In this document: positions 1-10,190 of the stretch, one piece after another
Layout of the letters: each line of letters begins with the position of its first letter
Position numbering within the stretch: position 1 is the stretch's first letter
Source of the DNA: Pseudomonadota bacterium
Lineage (GTDB): Bacteria > Pseudomonadota > Gammaproteobacteria > Xanthomonadales > Wenzhouxiangellaceae
Direction of reading: 5' to 3'
Length of the DNA: 64,000 nucleotides
Assembly: GCA_013285445.1 (NCBI GenBank)
Contig: CP053448.1
Coordinates: 2,897,530-2,961,529, forward strand
The notes under the pieces: generated by a model
Seen by the model: only the letters and a program-made list of their open reading frames with translations
What the model was told of the DNA's origin: nothing
The model's database searches: none
Program-made: the position numbers and the translations under genes

Positions 1-404
1 TCGCCGAACTGGCCGACAGTGGACAAGCCCGCTTCCGCCCGCTGTATCCTGACGATACACCACTGCTCGACAAGATCTCGACGATCGCCACCGAGCTCTA
101 TCACGCCAGCGGCGTCAGTGCACCGGCCCGCGTGGTGCGCCAGCTCAAGGAGTGGGAGGACGTCGGCTACGGCCATTTGCCGGTGTGCATGGCCAAGACC
201 CAGTACAGCTTTTCAACCGACCCCAATCTCAAAGGCGCACCGGTCAACCACGTCATTAACGTCCGCGAAGTGCGGCTGAGCGCCGGTGCCGGATTCGTGG
301 TGGCCGTTTGTGGCGACATGATGACCATGCCCGGACTGCCGCGCGAGCCGGCTGCCAACGTGATCGGCCTGGATGATGCCGACCAGATCATCGGCCTGTT
401 CTGA
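1..404 (+). CDS. fhs: formate--tetrahydrofolate ligase, C-terminal part
   Basis: Only the last 133 or so codons are in the window, read from base 3; the start lies to the left. The enzyme joins formate to tetrahydrofolate at the cost of ATP, giving 10-formyl-THF in the cytoplasm. The tail carries the family's conserved stretches [28 protein letters not shown] and [10 protein letters not shown], and it ends with IIGLF, as homologues do. It stops 3 bases before soxB and is very likely in the same operon. Beside sarcosine oxidase it would exchange one-carbon units between formate and the folate pool. No frame damage is visible in this part. Confidence 0.93.
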   Translation, partial: AELADSGQARFRPLYPDDTPLLDKISTIATELYHASGVSAPARVVRQLKEWEDVGYGHLPVCMAKTQYSFSTDPNLKGAPVNHVINVREVRLSAGAGFVVAVCGDMMTMPGLPREPAANVIGLDDADQIIGLF

Positions 405-407
405 GTC

Positions 408-1658
408 ATGAAGCGCTACTCCGCGCTAACGCTGCTTCGCCACGCATTGACGGGCCACAGAAACTGGCCGCGAGTCTGGCGGCATCCCGAGCCGAAGCGC
501 GAGTATGAGGTTGTCATTGTCGGTGGCGGTGGCCACGGTCTGGCCACCGCCTACTACCTGGCCAGGGAACACGGCATCACTGACGTGGCCGTGCTCGAAA
601 AAGGCTGGCTCGGCGGCGGCAACACCGGGCGCAACACCACGATTGTCCGATCGAACTATCTCGAAGACGCCAGCGCAAAGATGTACGACCACGCCCTCGA
701 TTTGTGGCGGACACTCAGCCAGCAGCTGAACTACAACGTGATGTACTCCCCGCGCGGCGTCATCAATCTCGCCCATGAACAGAACGAGGCCCGGGACATC
801 AGGCGCCGGGTGCACGCCAATCGTCTCAACGGCATCGATTCGGTGTGGCTGGACGCCGACGGCGTAAAGGCCGTCTGTCCGATCATCGATATTTCCCGCG
901 ACGTTCGCTACCCGATCCAGGGCGGCAGCTACCAGAAATCGGCCGGCGTGGCACGCCACGACGCGGTGGCCTGGGGTTATGCCCGCGGCGCCGATGAGCG
1001 GGGCGTCGACATCATCCAGCAGTGCGAGGTCACCAACATCTTCCGCGAAAACGGCGCGGTCACGGGCGTGGATACGACCCGCGGCAGGATTCGGGCGAAG
1101 AAGGTCGCTATCGTTGCCTCCGGGCATACCTCCGTCCTGGCCGGCATGGTCGGACTGCGCCTGCCAATCGAGTCTCACCCGCTGCAGGCGCTGGTCTCAG
1201 AACCGCTCAAACCGGTCATGCCCACGGTGGTCATGTCCAATCTGGTACACGTGTACCTGAGCCAGTCCGACAAGGGTGAACTGGTCATCGGCGCCGGCAT
1301 CGACGGCTACAACTCCTATACCCAGCGCGGCGGCTTCAACATCGTCGAGGAGCAGCTTTGCGCGCTCAAGGAGATGTTCCCGATCGTCAGCCGGGTGCGC
1401 ATGATGCGCCAGTGGGCCGGCATCGTCGACGTGTGCCCGGATGCCTCGCCACTGATCTGCAAGACGCCGGTCAAGGGCTTTTACGTCAACGGCGGCTGGG
1501 GCACCGGCGGCTTCAAGGCCACGCCCGGCTCCGGCCACCTGTTCGCCCACACCATCGCCCGAGACGAGCCGCACCGGAAAAACGCTGCGTTCTCGCTGGA
1601 GCGCTTTTCGACCGGCGCGCTGGTCGCCGAGCACGGCGCCGCGGCGGTCGCGCACTGA
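408..1658 (+). CDS. soxB: sarcosine oxidase beta subunit
   Basis: 416 aa, the usual SoxB length. This is the flavin subunit of heterotetrameric sarcosine oxidase, which demethylates sarcosine to glycine, passing the methyl carbon to THF and electrons to oxygen. The DAO-type FAD fold begins near residue 34 with the dinucleotide motif [17 protein letters not shown]. His184 in [15 protein letters not shown] corresponds to the histidine that carries covalent FMN in characterised SoxB proteins (family knowledge). The C-terminal [15 protein letters not shown] stretch is typical. ATG at 408 lies 3 bases after the fhs stop and lacks a strong ribosome site, so translational coupling is likely. Assignment is secure from sequence and from the soxBDAG order. 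Confidence 0.96.
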   Translation: MKRYSALTLLRHALTGHRNWPRVWRHPEPKREYEVVIVGGGGHGLATAYYLAREHGITDVAVLEKGWLGGGNTGRNTTIVRSNYLEDASAKMYDHALDLWRTLSQQLNYNVMYSPRGVINLAHEQNEARDIRRRVHANRLNGIDSVWLDADGVKAVCPIIDISRDVRYPIQGGSYQKSAGVARHDAVAWGYARGADERGVDIIQQCEVTNIFRENGAVTGVDTTRGRIRAKKVAIVASGHTSVLAGMVGLRLPIESHPLQALVSEPLKPVMPTVVMSNLVHVYLSQSDKGELVIGAGIDGYNSYTQRGGFNIVEEQLCALKEMFPIVSRVRMMRQWAGIVDVCPDASPLICKTPVKGFYVNGGWGTGGFKATPGSGHLFAHTIARDEPHRKNAAFSLERFSTGALVAEHGAAAVAH

Positions 1659-1765
1659 AGGTTCAGCCAATCATGTTCGAATCTCGCAACACGCAAGAAC
1701 CCCGATCGCATCCGACCGGGATAGCGCCAACCGGAACCCCGGTCGCCCAGAAGTGGCTCAATGCC

Positions 1766-1845
1766 GGCCGGATCGGGTGGCGATCACTCGCAGAGGGCCT
1801 CGCCACGCGTCGAACCGAAGCGAGTGATCGCCATCCGATCCGGCC
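1766..1845. repeat. 26-bp inverted repeat between soxB and soxD
   Basis: Arms at 1766-1791 and 1820-1845 are complementary over 26 bases with one exception, which would be a G-U pair in RNA; the loop is 28 bases. It lies in the 283-base gap between soxB and soxD, where nothing else is seen. No T-tract follows, so it is not a classical terminator. It could be a processing or stabilising hairpin in the operon mRNA, or a small palindromic mobile element. Confidence 0.85.
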
Positions 1846-1941
1846 ACGAAGTCGCCACAGTCACCATTCATCGCAGCATGGCGTATTCCGAAAAAACAAC
1901 GTCTCGTGCGCTGTCCAAGCCTCGATTGAACGAGCGCCTGT

Positions 1942-2226
1942 ATGTTCCTGATTGAGTGCCCCTGGTGCGGTAAGCGCGACCAGCGCGAGTTCAGCTGCGG
2001 CGGCGAAGCGCATATCGTGCGGCCGACCGACAGCGAAACCATGAGCGACGAGCAGTGGGCCGACTACCTGTTCATGCGCAGCAACACGCTCGGCGTGCAC
2101 GCAGAACGCTGGGTGCACGTGCACGGCTGCGGCCAGTGGTTCAACGCGCTGCGCAACACCGCCACCGACGAGTTCGTGGCGGTCTACCGCATGGATGAAA
2201 CGCCGCCAGGGGCGCACGGAGACTGA
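1942..2226 (+). CDS. soxD: sarcosine oxidase delta subunit
   Basis: 94 aa, a normal SoxD length. This small subunit of heterotetrameric sarcosine oxidase binds zinc and has no enzymatic role of its own. The CPWCG motif at the N-terminus (Cys7 and Cys10 region) and the later HGCGQWF motif are the expected metal-binding and family signatures. The run SNTLGVHAERWVH is also typical. The gene lies 283 bases after soxB, a wide gap for this operon, and ends one base before the soxA start, which points to coupled translation of the two subunits. Confidence 0.94.
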   Translation: MFLIECPWCGKRDQREFSCGGEAHIVRPTDSETMSDEQWADYLFMRSNTLGVHAERWVHVHGCGQWFNALRNTATDEFVAVYRMDETPPGAHGD

Positions 2227-2227
2227 C

Positions 2228-5200
2228 ATGCAATTCTCCCGCCAGGAAAACCGGCTCAAGAGCGGCGGCCGTATCGACCGCGAGCGATGCGTCGAATTCA
2301 CGTTCGACGGGCGGCGGCTGACCGGCCATCCTGGCGACACGCTGGCCAGCGCGCTGTTGGCCAACAACGTCCATCTGGTCGGACGCAGCTTCAAGTACCA
2401 TCGGCCGCGCGGAATCCTGACCGCCGACGTCACCGAGCCCAGCGCACTGGTGCAGGTCGGGCCTGATGAAACGATCACCGAGCCCAATCTGCGCGCCACC
2501 CAGGTCGAGCTTTACGACGGTCTGGTCGCGCGCTCGCAGAACGCCCGCCCGGCGCTGAACTTCGACCTGCAATCGATCAACGACTGGTTCTGGTCACTGC
2601 TGCCGGCCGGCTTTTACTACAAGACCTTCATGGCCCCGGCGGCGCTGTGGAACTTCTATGAACGAATCATCCGGCACGCCGCCGGCATGGGGCGAGCGCC
2701 GGCCGGCCCGGATCCCGACCGCTACGAGCACCGCTATCAGACCTGCGAGGTCCTGGTGGCCGGCGGCGGGCCGACCGGATTGATTGCCGCCGAGGCAGCC
2801 GCGCGAACCGGCGCCCGCGTCATCCTCGCCGACGAGCGTGACCGCTTCGGCGGCCGTCTGCTTGACGAGCCGGCAACCGATGACTGGATCGCCCGGCGTA
2901 TCGCCTCACTGGCCGAGCGCGACAACGTCACGCTGCTGTCGCGCACCACGGTGTTCGGCGCCTACCATGACGGCTTTTTCGGCCTGGTCGAGCGAGTGAC
3001 CGATCACCTGCCGCCAGCACAGCGGCCGCAGCACGTCCCCAGACAGCGTTTCTGGCAGGTGCGGGCGGCGCGAGCCGTGATGGCGACGGGGCTGAACGAG
3101 CGTCACCTGGTGTTCCACCTCAACGACCGGCCCGGCATCATGCTCGCCGGCGCCGTGCGCAGCTATCTACACCGCTACGGGGTGCTCCCCGGTTGCCAGC
3201 CGGCTGTGCTGACCAACAACAACAGCGCCTGGCAGACCGCCTTCGACCTGGCCGAGGCCGGGGCGACAGTCGCGGCGATCATCGATACCCGCCCAGAGCC
3301 GCCGCTGAGGCTGGTCGAGCGGGCCCAGTCAAAGGGCATCCGCGTGCTGGCCGGACACACTGCCGTGGGCACCTGCGGCCGCGGTCGTATTCGGGCCGTC
3401 GAGGTCAAGCCGGTCGGCGCTAACGGCCAGCCCGGACGCGGTGGCGAAGCCCTCCGTTGCGATCTGCTGTGCGCTTCGGGCGGCTGGAACCCGGTGGTGC
3501 ATCTGTTTTCGCATCTGCAAGGGCCACTTCGATTCGATAAAACCCTGGCCAGCTTTGTGCCGGCTGCGGCCGAGCAACGCGGCCTGCATCCGACCGGGGG
3601 TGCGCGCGGTCTGTTCGACTTGACCGAGGCACTGGTCGATGCTGCCGATGTCGGTCTCGCCGCGGCGCGCGCGGCCGGCTTCGACGGACCGCCGCTGGCA
3701 ATCCCGGCCGCCCCCGGAACTCCAGCAAACCGACTCGACCTGGAGCCGGCCTGGGAGCTGCCCTCGTCGGTACCGGACAAGAACAAGCGCGCCTGGGTCG
3801 ACCTGCAAAACGACGTCACCGCCAAGGACCTGAAGCTGGCGCTGACAGAGGGCTACCGCTCGGTCGAGCATGTCAAGCGCTACACCACCACCGGCATGGG
3901 CACCGATCAGGGTAAAGTCGGCAACGTTACCGCGCTGGGCATCCTGGCCAGCCAGCAGCAACTCGACGTGCCCGAGATCGGCTTTACCACCTTCCGGCCA
4001 CCCTACTCGCCCGCGACCATCGGCACCCTGGCGGGGCGCAACACCGGCGAGTTCCTCGCGCCGGTGCGCAAGACGCCGATGCACGACTGGCACGAAGCAC
4101 ACGGTGCGGTGTTCGAAGACGTCGGCCAGTGGAAACGCCCGTTTTGCTACCCGCGTGACGGGGAGAGCGAACACGCTGCCGTGCAGCGCGAGGCGAGGGC
4201 AGTGCGCGAATCGGTCGGCGTGCTTGACGGCTCGACGCTGGGCAAGATCGACATCCGCGGCCCCGACGCGGCCGAATTCATCAACCGCATCTACACCAAC
4301 GCCTGGCTGAAGCTGGCGCCGGGCAAGTGCCGCTACGGCCTGATGCTCGGCGAGGACGGCATGGTGATGGACGACGGCGTGACCGCGCGCATCAGCAAAG
4401 ACCATTTCCACATGACCACCACCACCGGCGGCGCAGCCAGGGTCATGGCCTGGCTGGAGGAGTGGCATCAGACCGAATGGCCGAGGCTGAAGCTGCGCAT
4501 GACCTCGGTCACCGACCAGTGGGCGGTGGCCAGCATGGCCGGGCCGAATTCGCGCCGGGTGATGGAAAAGCTCGTCGATGATATCGATGTATCCAAAGAT
4601 GCCATGCCGTTCATGGCCTGGACCTCGGGTCATGTCTGCGGCGGCGTTCCGGCCCGCGTGTTCAGAATCAGCTTCTCCGGAGAACTGGGCTTCGAGATCA
4701 ACGTGCCGGCGCGCTACGGGCTGGCGCTGTGGCGAGCGGTGATGAGCGCCGGTGCCGAGTTCGACATCACGCCCTACGGCACTGAAGTCATGCATCTGTT
4801 GCGCGCCGAGAAGGGTTTCATCATCGTTGGCCAGGACACCGACGGCACCATCACGCCACTTGATCTCAACATGGACTGGGTGGTGAGCAAGAACAAGGAC
4901 TTCATCGGCCGCCGCTCACTGTATCGCGCCGACATGCTGCGTGAAGACCGCAAGCAGCTGGTCGGGCTCTACCCCGGCGATCCGAACCTGGTGCTCGAGG
5001 AAGGCGCCCATGTGCTCGAGCCGGGCGCGACCACGACGCCGCCGGTACCGATGCTCGGTCATGTGACCTCGAGTTATTACAGCCCCAACCTCGAGCGCGG
5101 CTTCGCCATGGCGCTGGTCGCCGGCGGGCTGTCGCGCAAGGGTGAGCGACTGGTGGTCGACACCGGCGACGGGCGCGCCGAAGTCGAGGTCGTCGACCCG

Positions 5201-5239
5201 GTCTTTTTCGACCCGGAAGGAGAGCGCCTGCATGGCTGA
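2228..5239 (+). CDS. soxA: sarcosine oxidase alpha subunit
   Basis: 1003 aa, full length for SoxA. Domains in order: a ferredoxin-fold N-terminal domain without cluster cysteines (about 15-105), an NAD-binding flavoprotein core with the motif VLVAGGGPTGLIAAEAAAR near residue 173, and a C-terminal GcvT-type folate domain from about residue 615 that receives the methylene group and forms 5,10-methylene-THF. The start is ATG 2228, with GGAG eight bases upstream; an in-frame codon at 2195 would overlap soxD and is less likely. The 3' end overlaps soxG by 8 bases. No truncation or frameshift is seen. Confidence 0.96.
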   Translation: MQFSRQENRLKSGGRIDRERCVEFTFDGRRLTGHPGDTLASALLANNVHLVGRSFKYHRPRGILTADVTEPSALVQVGPDETITEPNLRATQVELYDGLVARSQNARPALNFDLQSINDWFWSLLPAGFYYKTFMAPAALWNFYERIIRHAAGMGRAPAGPDPDRYEHRYQTCEVLVAGGGPTGLIAAEAAARTGARVILADERDRFGGRLLDEPATDDWIARRIASLAERDNVTLLSRTTVFGAYHDGFFGLVERVTDHLPPAQRPQHVPRQRFWQVRAARAVMATGLNERHLVFHLNDRPGIMLAGAVRSYLHRYGVLPGCQPAVLTNNNSAWQTAFDLAEAGATVAAIIDTRPEPPLRLVERAQSKGIRVLAGHTAVGTCGRGRIRAVEVKPVGANGQPGRGGEALRCDLLCASGGWNPVVHLFSHLQGPLRFDKTLASFVPAAAEQRGLHPTGGARGLFDLTEALVDAADVGLAAARAAGFDGPPLAIPAAPGTPANRLDLEPAWELPSSVPDKNKRAWVDLQNDVTAKDLKLALTEGYRSVEHVKRYTTTGMGTDQGKVGNVTALGILASQQQLDVPEIGFTTFRPPYSPATIGTLAGRNTGEFLAPVRKTPMHDWHEAHGAVFEDVGQWKRPFCYPRDGESEHAAVQREARAVRESVGVLDGSTLGKIDIRGPDAAEFINRIYTNAWLKLAPGKCRYGLMLGEDGMVMDDGVTARISKDHFHMTTTTGGAARVMAWLEEWHQTEWPRLKLRMTSVTDQWAVASMAGPNSRRVMEKLVDDIDVSKDAMPFMAWTSGHVCGGVPARVFRISFSGELGFEINVPARYGLALWRAVMSAGAEFDITPYGTEVMHLLRAEKGFIIVGQDTDGTITPLDLNMDWVVSKNKDFIGRRSLYRADMLREDRKQLVGLYPGDPNLVLEEGAHVLEPGATTTPPVPMLGHVTSSYYSPNLERGFAMALVAGGLSRKGERLVVDTGDGRAEVEVVDPVFFDPEGERLHG

Positions 5240-5861
5240 AGCCACACTCAGGCCGCACAGTCAGCTCGCTGGCGCACTGGCCGAACTGGCCGCGCGGCAC
5301 AGCGCGGGTGCCGGACCGAGGCTGTCGGAATCACCGTTTGCCGCGCGCCTCATGCTGCGTGCGATCGAACCGCTGGATGCGCTTAACCGGCGCATCGGGC
5401 CGCTGCTCGGTCTGGCCCTGGACGACACACCCAATCGCGCAACCGAGAGCGCCAACCTGACCGTTTTCTGGCAGCGCGTCGATCACTGGCTGATTGTGGC
5501 CCCGGACGACCGGCGCGAGGCGCTGATTACCGCCCTTGACGACGCGCTGGCCGACGGCGACTCGAGCCTGGTCGACCTCAGCGACTACTACACGACGCTG
5601 CTGCTCGAAGGCGAGCGGGCCGTCGACGTGCTGATGAAAGGCTGTTCGCTGGACCTGCACCCACGCGCCTTCGCCGTTGGCGACATGGCGCTGACCCGCC
5701 TGGCCCAGGCCGACGTCATGCTGCACCGCAGCGGCGAGAGGCGATATGCCATCCAGATGCGCCGCTCCTTCGCCGAGTACGCGCTGAAGTGGCTGTTCGA
5801 TGCCGGACTCGAGTACGACATCGGGGTCATTCACGAAAACACGCACGGAGTCGAATCATGA
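5232..5861 (+). CDS. soxG: sarcosine oxidase gamma subunit
   Basis: 209 aa. SoxG is the fourth subunit of heterotetrameric sarcosine oxidase and itself has a GcvT-like fold; it packs against the folate domain of SoxA. The sequence shows the expected SNLTVFWQRVDHWL-type core (here SANLTVFWQRVDHWLIVAPD) and the conserved C-terminal region MRRSFAEYALKWLFDAG. ATG 5232 overlaps the last 8 bases of soxA; longer in-frame starts would run deep into soxA. Its stop overlaps the next start in an ATGA. Position in the soxBDAG order makes the call secure. Confidence 0.93.
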   Translation: MAEATLRPHSQLAGALAELAARHSAGAGPRLSESPFAARLMLRAIEPLDALNRRIGPLLGLALDDTPNRATESANLTVFWQRVDHWLIVAPDDRREALITALDDALADGDSSLVDLSDYYTTLLLEGERAVDVLMKGCSLDLHPRAFAVGDMALTRLAQADVMLHRSGERRYAIQMRRSFAEYALKWLFDAGLEYDIGVIHENTHGVES

Positions 5862-8296
5862 AATCACACGCACGCGTGGTCGTCATTGGAGGCGGCGTCG
5901 TCGGAGTCAGCACCCTCTATCACCTGACGCTCAAGGGCTGGTCGGACGTGATGCTGCTCGAACGCCGCGAGCTGGCCTCGGGCTCGACCTGGCACGCCGC
6001 CGGGCTGCTGCCGCTTTTCAACATGAGCTACAGCGTCGGCCAGATCCACAAGTATTCGGTCAGACTCTACACCGCGCTGCAGGAAAAAGACGGCCACGAA
6101 CTCGGCCTCAGGCGCGTGTCCAACATCCGACTGGCAACCACCCCGGACCGGATGGACGAATACCGCCAGTACGCCGGGGTGGCCGAGACCATCGGCGTCA
6201 AGGTCGAGTTCCTCACACCAGAGGAGGTTATCGACATCTGGCCGCTGGCCGTGTCCGACGGCCTGATCGGCGCCATTCGGCATCCCGACGACGGCTACAT
6301 CCAGCCCTCGGACCTGACCCAGACTTTTGCCAGGCTGGCGCGCGCCGGCGGCGCCGAAATCAACCGTGGAGTGACGGTCAAGGCCATTGAGCGCTCGGCC
6401 TCGGGTGAATGGACGATCATCACCGATGCCGGCGAGGTCACCTGCGAGCACGTGGTCTCGGCGAGCGGCAACTTCGCCCGCCAGACCGGGCGCATGGTGG
6501 GGCTCGACATTCCGGTCATTCCGGTCGAGCACCAGTACATCGTCACCGAACCGCATCCCGACATTCAGGCCCGACACGAACGTGGCGAACCGGAGATGGG
6601 CGTGCTGCGCGAGTCCGACGGCTCGTGGTACATGCGCGAGGAAGCCGGCGGTCTGCTGCTCGGCCCCTACGAGAAAGGCGCGCCGGCCTGTTACGTGGAT
6701 GGTCCTGACCCGGATGCCGAGTATGAACTGTTCCAGGACGACATCGAGCGGCTCGAGCCGCATATCGAGTCGGCGATCAATCGCGTTCCCGCCTTCGGCG
6801 AGGCCGGCATCAAACAGATCTACAACGGCGCCATTGCCTACACGCCCGACGGCAGCCCGATCATCGGACCGGCCTGGGACGTGCCCAATTTCTGGCTCAA
6901 CGAGGGTCATTCCTTCGGCATCACCGCTGCCGGCGGGGCCGGCTGGCAGCTGGCCGAATGGATCGTCGAGGGCGCGCCAACCATTGACATGCTCGGCGTC
7001 GACCCGCGCCGATTCGGCCCCTATGCCACGCGCAACTATCTCATCAGAAAAAACGAGGAAGCCTACGAGAACGTTTTCACGACTCACTATCCCGACGAGG
7101 AACGACCGGCCGGTCGGCCGCTGAAGACTGCGCCGTGCTATGACCGGATGAAGGCGCTCGGCGCCGTGTTCCACGCCCGCTACGGCTGGGAACGGCCCAA
7201 CTGGTTCGCGCCGGAAGGCGTGGAACAGAAAGACCACTGGTCGTTCCGGCGCTCGAAGTGGTTCGAGCACGCGCGCAACGAAGCGCAGAACGTGATGAAA
7301 AACGTCGGGCTGCTGGATCTGACCGCGTTCGCCAAGGCGCGCATCTCCGGGCCAGGCGCCTGCGAATTCCTCGACCGGCTGGTGGCCAACAAGGTGCCGA
7401 CAAAAGACGGCCGCATTGCACTGTGCCACGCGCTCAACCAGCACGGCGGCGTGCATTCGGAGTTCACGCTGCACAAGGAAGCCGACCACTGCTACTACGC
7501 CGTCTCGGCCGGCGTCTACACCCGCATCGATCACGACTGGGTCAGGAAGCACATGCCCGACGATGGCTCGGTGCGCTTCGACGATCTCTCCACCCAGCTC
7601 GGCACGCTGGTCGTGGCCGGCCCGAACAGCCGCGAACTGCTCGAGCGCGTCTCGGCCGACGACTTCTCCAACGAAGCATTCCCCTGGCTGACCGGCCGCG
7701 ACGTGATCATCGGCATGGCGCCGGTCAAGGCGCTGCGGGTGAACTTCATCGGCGAGCTGGGCTGGGAGCTGCACCACCCGATCGAAATGCAAAACCACGT
7801 CTTCGACGCGCTGATGGAAGCCGGCGCCGAGCTCGGCATCAGACCGTTCGGCATCCGCGCCATGGAGGGCATGCGCATCGAAAAGACCTACCGCATGCCC
7901 GGCCACGAGCTGTCGATCGAATACGCCGCGCTGGAATCCGGGCTCGATCGCTTCATCAAGCTCGACAAGGGCGACTTCATCGGCCGCGATGCGCTGATCA
8001 AATGGAAGGAGCGCGGCTTTGACAACCAGCTGGTGATGCTGGAAGTCCACGACGTCGAGGACGCCGATCCGGTCGGCAATAATCCGATCTACAAGGACGG
8101 TGAACTGGTCGGTCGCGCCACCACCGGCGGCTACGGCTATCGCCTGGACCAGTCCTACGCCATTGCCATGGTGCGGCCTTCCCTGGCCGGGGTCGGCACC
8201 GAGCTGGAAATGGATATTCTCGGAAATCGTCATCGGGTCACGATCATTCCGGAAAGCCCGTACGACCCCGAGAACCGGAAGCTGCGCGATGTTTAA
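5858..8296 (+). CDS. dimethylglycine/sarcosine dehydrogenase-like flavoprotein with GcvT domain
   Basis: 812 aa. An N-terminal DAO-type FAD domain (motif VVVIGGGVVGVSTLYHL at about 7-23) is followed by a linker domain and a C-terminal GcvT folate domain from about residue 430. SGSTWHAAGL at 41-50 holds His46, matching the histidine that anchors FAD covalently in mitochondrial dimethylglycine dehydrogenase. Such enzymes oxidise N-methyl groups and pass the carbon to THF and electrons to ETF, which fits etfBA just downstream. ATG 5858 overlaps the soxG stop (ATGA). Dimethylglycine is the favoured substrate because sarcosine is already served by SoxBDAG, but substrate cannot be read from sequence. 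Confidence 0.85.
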   Translation: MKSHARVVVIGGGVVGVSTLYHLTLKGWSDVMLLERRELASGSTWHAAGLLPLFNMSYSVGQIHKYSVRLYTALQEKDGHELGLRRVSNIRLATTPDRMDEYRQYAGVAETIGVKVEFLTPEEVIDIWPLAVSDGLIGAIRHPDDGYIQPSDLTQTFARLARAGGAEINRGVTVKAIERSASGEWTIITDAGEVTCEHVVSASGNFARQTGRMVGLDIPVIPVEHQYIVTEPHPDIQARHERGEPEMGVLRESDGSWYMREEAGGLLLGPYEKGAPACYVDGPDPDAEYELFQDDIERLEPHIESAINRVPAFGEAGIKQIYNGAIAYTPDGSPIIGPAWDVPNFWLNEGHSFGITAAGGAGWQLAEWIVEGAPTIDMLGVDPRRFGPYATRNYLIRKNEEAYENVFTTHYPDEERPAGRPLKTAPCYDRMKALGAVFHARYGWERPNWFAPEGVEQKDHWSFRRSKWFEHARNEAQNVMKNVGLLDLTAFAKARISGPGACEFLDRLVANKVPTKDGRIALCHALNQHGGVHSEFTLHKEADHCYYAVSAGVYTRIDHDWVRKHMPDDGSVRFDDLSTQLGTLVVAGPNSRELLERVSADDFSNEAFPWLTGRDVIIGMAPVKALRVNFIGELGWELHHPIEMQNHVFDALMEAGAELGIRPFGIRAMEGMRIEKTYRMPGHELSIEYAALESGLDRFIKLDKGDFIGRDALIKWKERGFDNQLVMLEVHDVEDADPVGNNPIYKDGELVGRATTGGYGYRLDQSYAIAMVRPSLAGVGTELEMDILGNRHRVTIIPESPYDPENRKLRDV

Positions 8297-8470
8297 GGAG
8301 TTTCTTAAGCAGTCGGCTTTGGCGATCCTGGCCAGAAGGGGCTGCATTTCGGCGCCCACGGCTTGTCGAACGCCCGCGGTGTCCGGTGCCCTGCTGTGCT
8401 TGTCGCGGTCAGGGGCCGCCGGAGCAGCTCGTGGCCTGATGGAATAAGCACCTGCAACAGAGGAACGAAC

Positions 8471-9220
8471 ATGAAGATCCTGGTCCCCGTCAAACGCGTC
8501 ATCGATCCTTACGTCCACGTCCGCGTCAAGCGCGACGAAACCGGCGTGGAGACCGAAAACGTCAAGATGGCGATGAATCCATTCTGTGAAATCGCGCTGG
8601 AGCAGGCCGTGCGACTGAAAGAAGCGGGGATGGCCGGAGAGGTCATCGCCGTCTCGGCCGGACCACAGGCATTTCAGGACACACTCAGATATGCCCTGGC
8701 CGTCGGCGCCGATCGGGCGATCCATATCGTCCACGAAGGCGATGAACTGCAGCCGCTGGCGGTTGCCAAATTGCTGGCTCGAGTCATCGAGGCCGAGGAT
8801 CCCGACCTGGTTCTCCTGGGCAAGCAGGCCATCGACGGCGACCACAACCAGACCGGACAGATGCTGGCCGGCCTCACCGGCTGGCCGCAGGCCACGTTCG
8901 TATCGAAACTCGAGATCGACGACGGCAGGGCAACGGCCACGCGCGAAATCGACGGTGGGCTGCAGACGCTGATTCTCTCCCTGCCGGCCGTCATCACGGT
9001 GGACCTGAGGCTCAACGAACCGCGATTTGCCAAGCTGCCCGACATCATGAAGGCCAAGCGCAAACCGATCGAGCAGCGCACCCCGGACGAGCTCGGTGTG
9101 GACATCAGGCCGCGCTACGTGACGCTCTCGGTCAGGCGGCCGCCCGAGCGCCAGGGGGGCGAGCTTGTCGGCAGCATCGGTGAACTGGTCGACAAGCTCA
9201 GGGAAGCCGGAACGATATGA
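8471..9220 (+). CDS. etfB: electron transfer flavoprotein beta subunit
   Basis: 249 aa. EtfB binds AMP and together with EtfA carries electrons from dehydrogenases to the membrane quinone pool through ETF-quinone oxidoreductase. Typical stretches are [18 protein letters not shown] at the N-terminus, VGADRAIHI, and [19 protein letters not shown] in the middle. ATG 8471 has AGAGGA six bases upstream; an earlier in-frame start near 8363 would add a non-homologous extension. The gap to the dehydrogenase is 174 bases. Its position next to the DMGDH-like gene suggests it serves that enzyme as electron acceptor. Confidence 0.95.
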   Translation: MKILVPVKRVIDPYVHVRVKRDETGVETENVKMAMNPFCEIALEQAVRLKEAGMAGEVIAVSAGPQAFQDTLRYALAVGADRAIHIVHEGDELQPLAVAKLLARVIEAEDPDLVLLGKQAIDGDHNQTGQMLAGLTGWPQATFVSKLEIDDGRATATREIDGGLQTLILSLPAVITVDLRLNEPRFAKLPDIMKAKRKPIEQRTPDELGVDIRPRYVTLSVRRPPERQGGELVGSIGELVDKLREAGTI

Positions 9221-9257
9221 CTGTCCTGAAACCTGCGCCCCGCATTAGGAAGCTGAA

Positions 9258-10190
9258 ATGAACATGCTGGTTCTTGCCGAACACGACAACACCTCGATTG
9301 CCGCCGCTGTATGGCCGACCGTAACCGCCGCGTGCGAGCTCGGCGACAAAGTGCACATACTGGTAGCCGGGCACGACTGTCGCCGCGCGGCCGAGGCGGC
9401 GGCCGGCATTGCCGGGGTCTCGAAGGTGCTACTGGCCGACCATGAGCAGTTCGATCACGGCCTGGCCGAAACGCTTGCACCGCTGGTCGCGGAGCTGGCC
9501 GGCGACTACAGCCATGTCCTCGCGCCGGCCTCGACCTGGGGCAAGAACATCATTCCGCGCGCCGCCGCCCTGCGCGATGTCCAGCCGATTTCCGATGTTT
9601 CCGGTGTTGTCGATGCCGACACCTTCGTGCGCCCGATCTACGCAGGCAACGCCATTGCCACGGTTCGCAGCCACGATTCGATCAAGCTGATCACCGTCCG
9701 CGGCACCGCCTTCGAGCCTGCAGCGAAGGGAGGGCAGGCGGATATTGCGGCCATCGAATTCACCCCGCCGCAGGTCGAGGGCATTGCCTTTGGCAGCGAG
9801 GATCTCACCATCAGTGACCGGCCCGAACTGACCAGCGCAAGAATCGTGATTTCGGGCGGACGCGGTCTCGGCAGCAGCGACGCCTTCGACAAGCTCGAGC
9901 GAGTGGCCGAACGGCTCGGCGCGGCAGTCGGCGCATCACGCGCGGCGGTCGATGCCGGCTACGTCCCCAACGACTACCAAGTCGGTCAGACCGGCAAGAT
10001 CGTGGCGCCCGACCTGTATATTGCCGTTGGCATTTCCGGCGCCATCCAGCACCTGGCCGGCATGAAGGACTCGAAGGTCATTGTCGCCATCAACAACGAC
10101 GCCGAGGCCCCGATTTTCCAGATTGCCGACTACGGCCTGGTCCAGGACTGGTCGGAGGCGCTCGACGAGCTGGACAGGGCCTTGGCCTAG
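9258..10190 (+). CDS. etfA: electron transfer flavoprotein alpha subunit
   Basis: 310 aa, full length. The C-terminal FAD-binding domain carries [27 protein letters not shown] and [16 protein letters not shown], the signature of EtfA. With EtfB it forms the heterodimer that accepts electrons from the neighbouring flavoprotein dehydrogenase. AGGA lies nine bases upstream of ATG 9258. The stop codon TAG at 10188-10190 falls inside the first arm of a 271-bp fold-back element, but the protein ends at the usual place, so the insertion has not shortened it. Confidence 0.95.
   Translation: MNMLVLAEHDNTSIAAAVWPTVTAACELGDKVHILVAGHDCRRAAEAAAGIAGVSKVLLADHEQFDHGLAETLAPLVAELAGDYSHVLAPASTWGKNIIPRAAALRDVQPISDVSGVVDADTFVRPIYAGNAIATVRSHDSIKLITVRGTAFEPAAKGGQADIAAIEFTPPQVEGIAFGSEDLTISDRPELTSARIVISGGRGLGSSDAFDKLERVAERLGAAVGASRAAVDAGYVPNDYQVGQTGKIVAPDLYIAVGISGAIQHLAGMKDSKVIVAINNDAEAPIFQIADYGLVQDWSEALDELDRALA

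Noticed and set aside
5864..8845. 993-codon antisense ORF opposite the DMGDH-like gene
   Set aside because: It is a GC-rich shadow with no family signature, while the plus strand has clear, full-length motifs.
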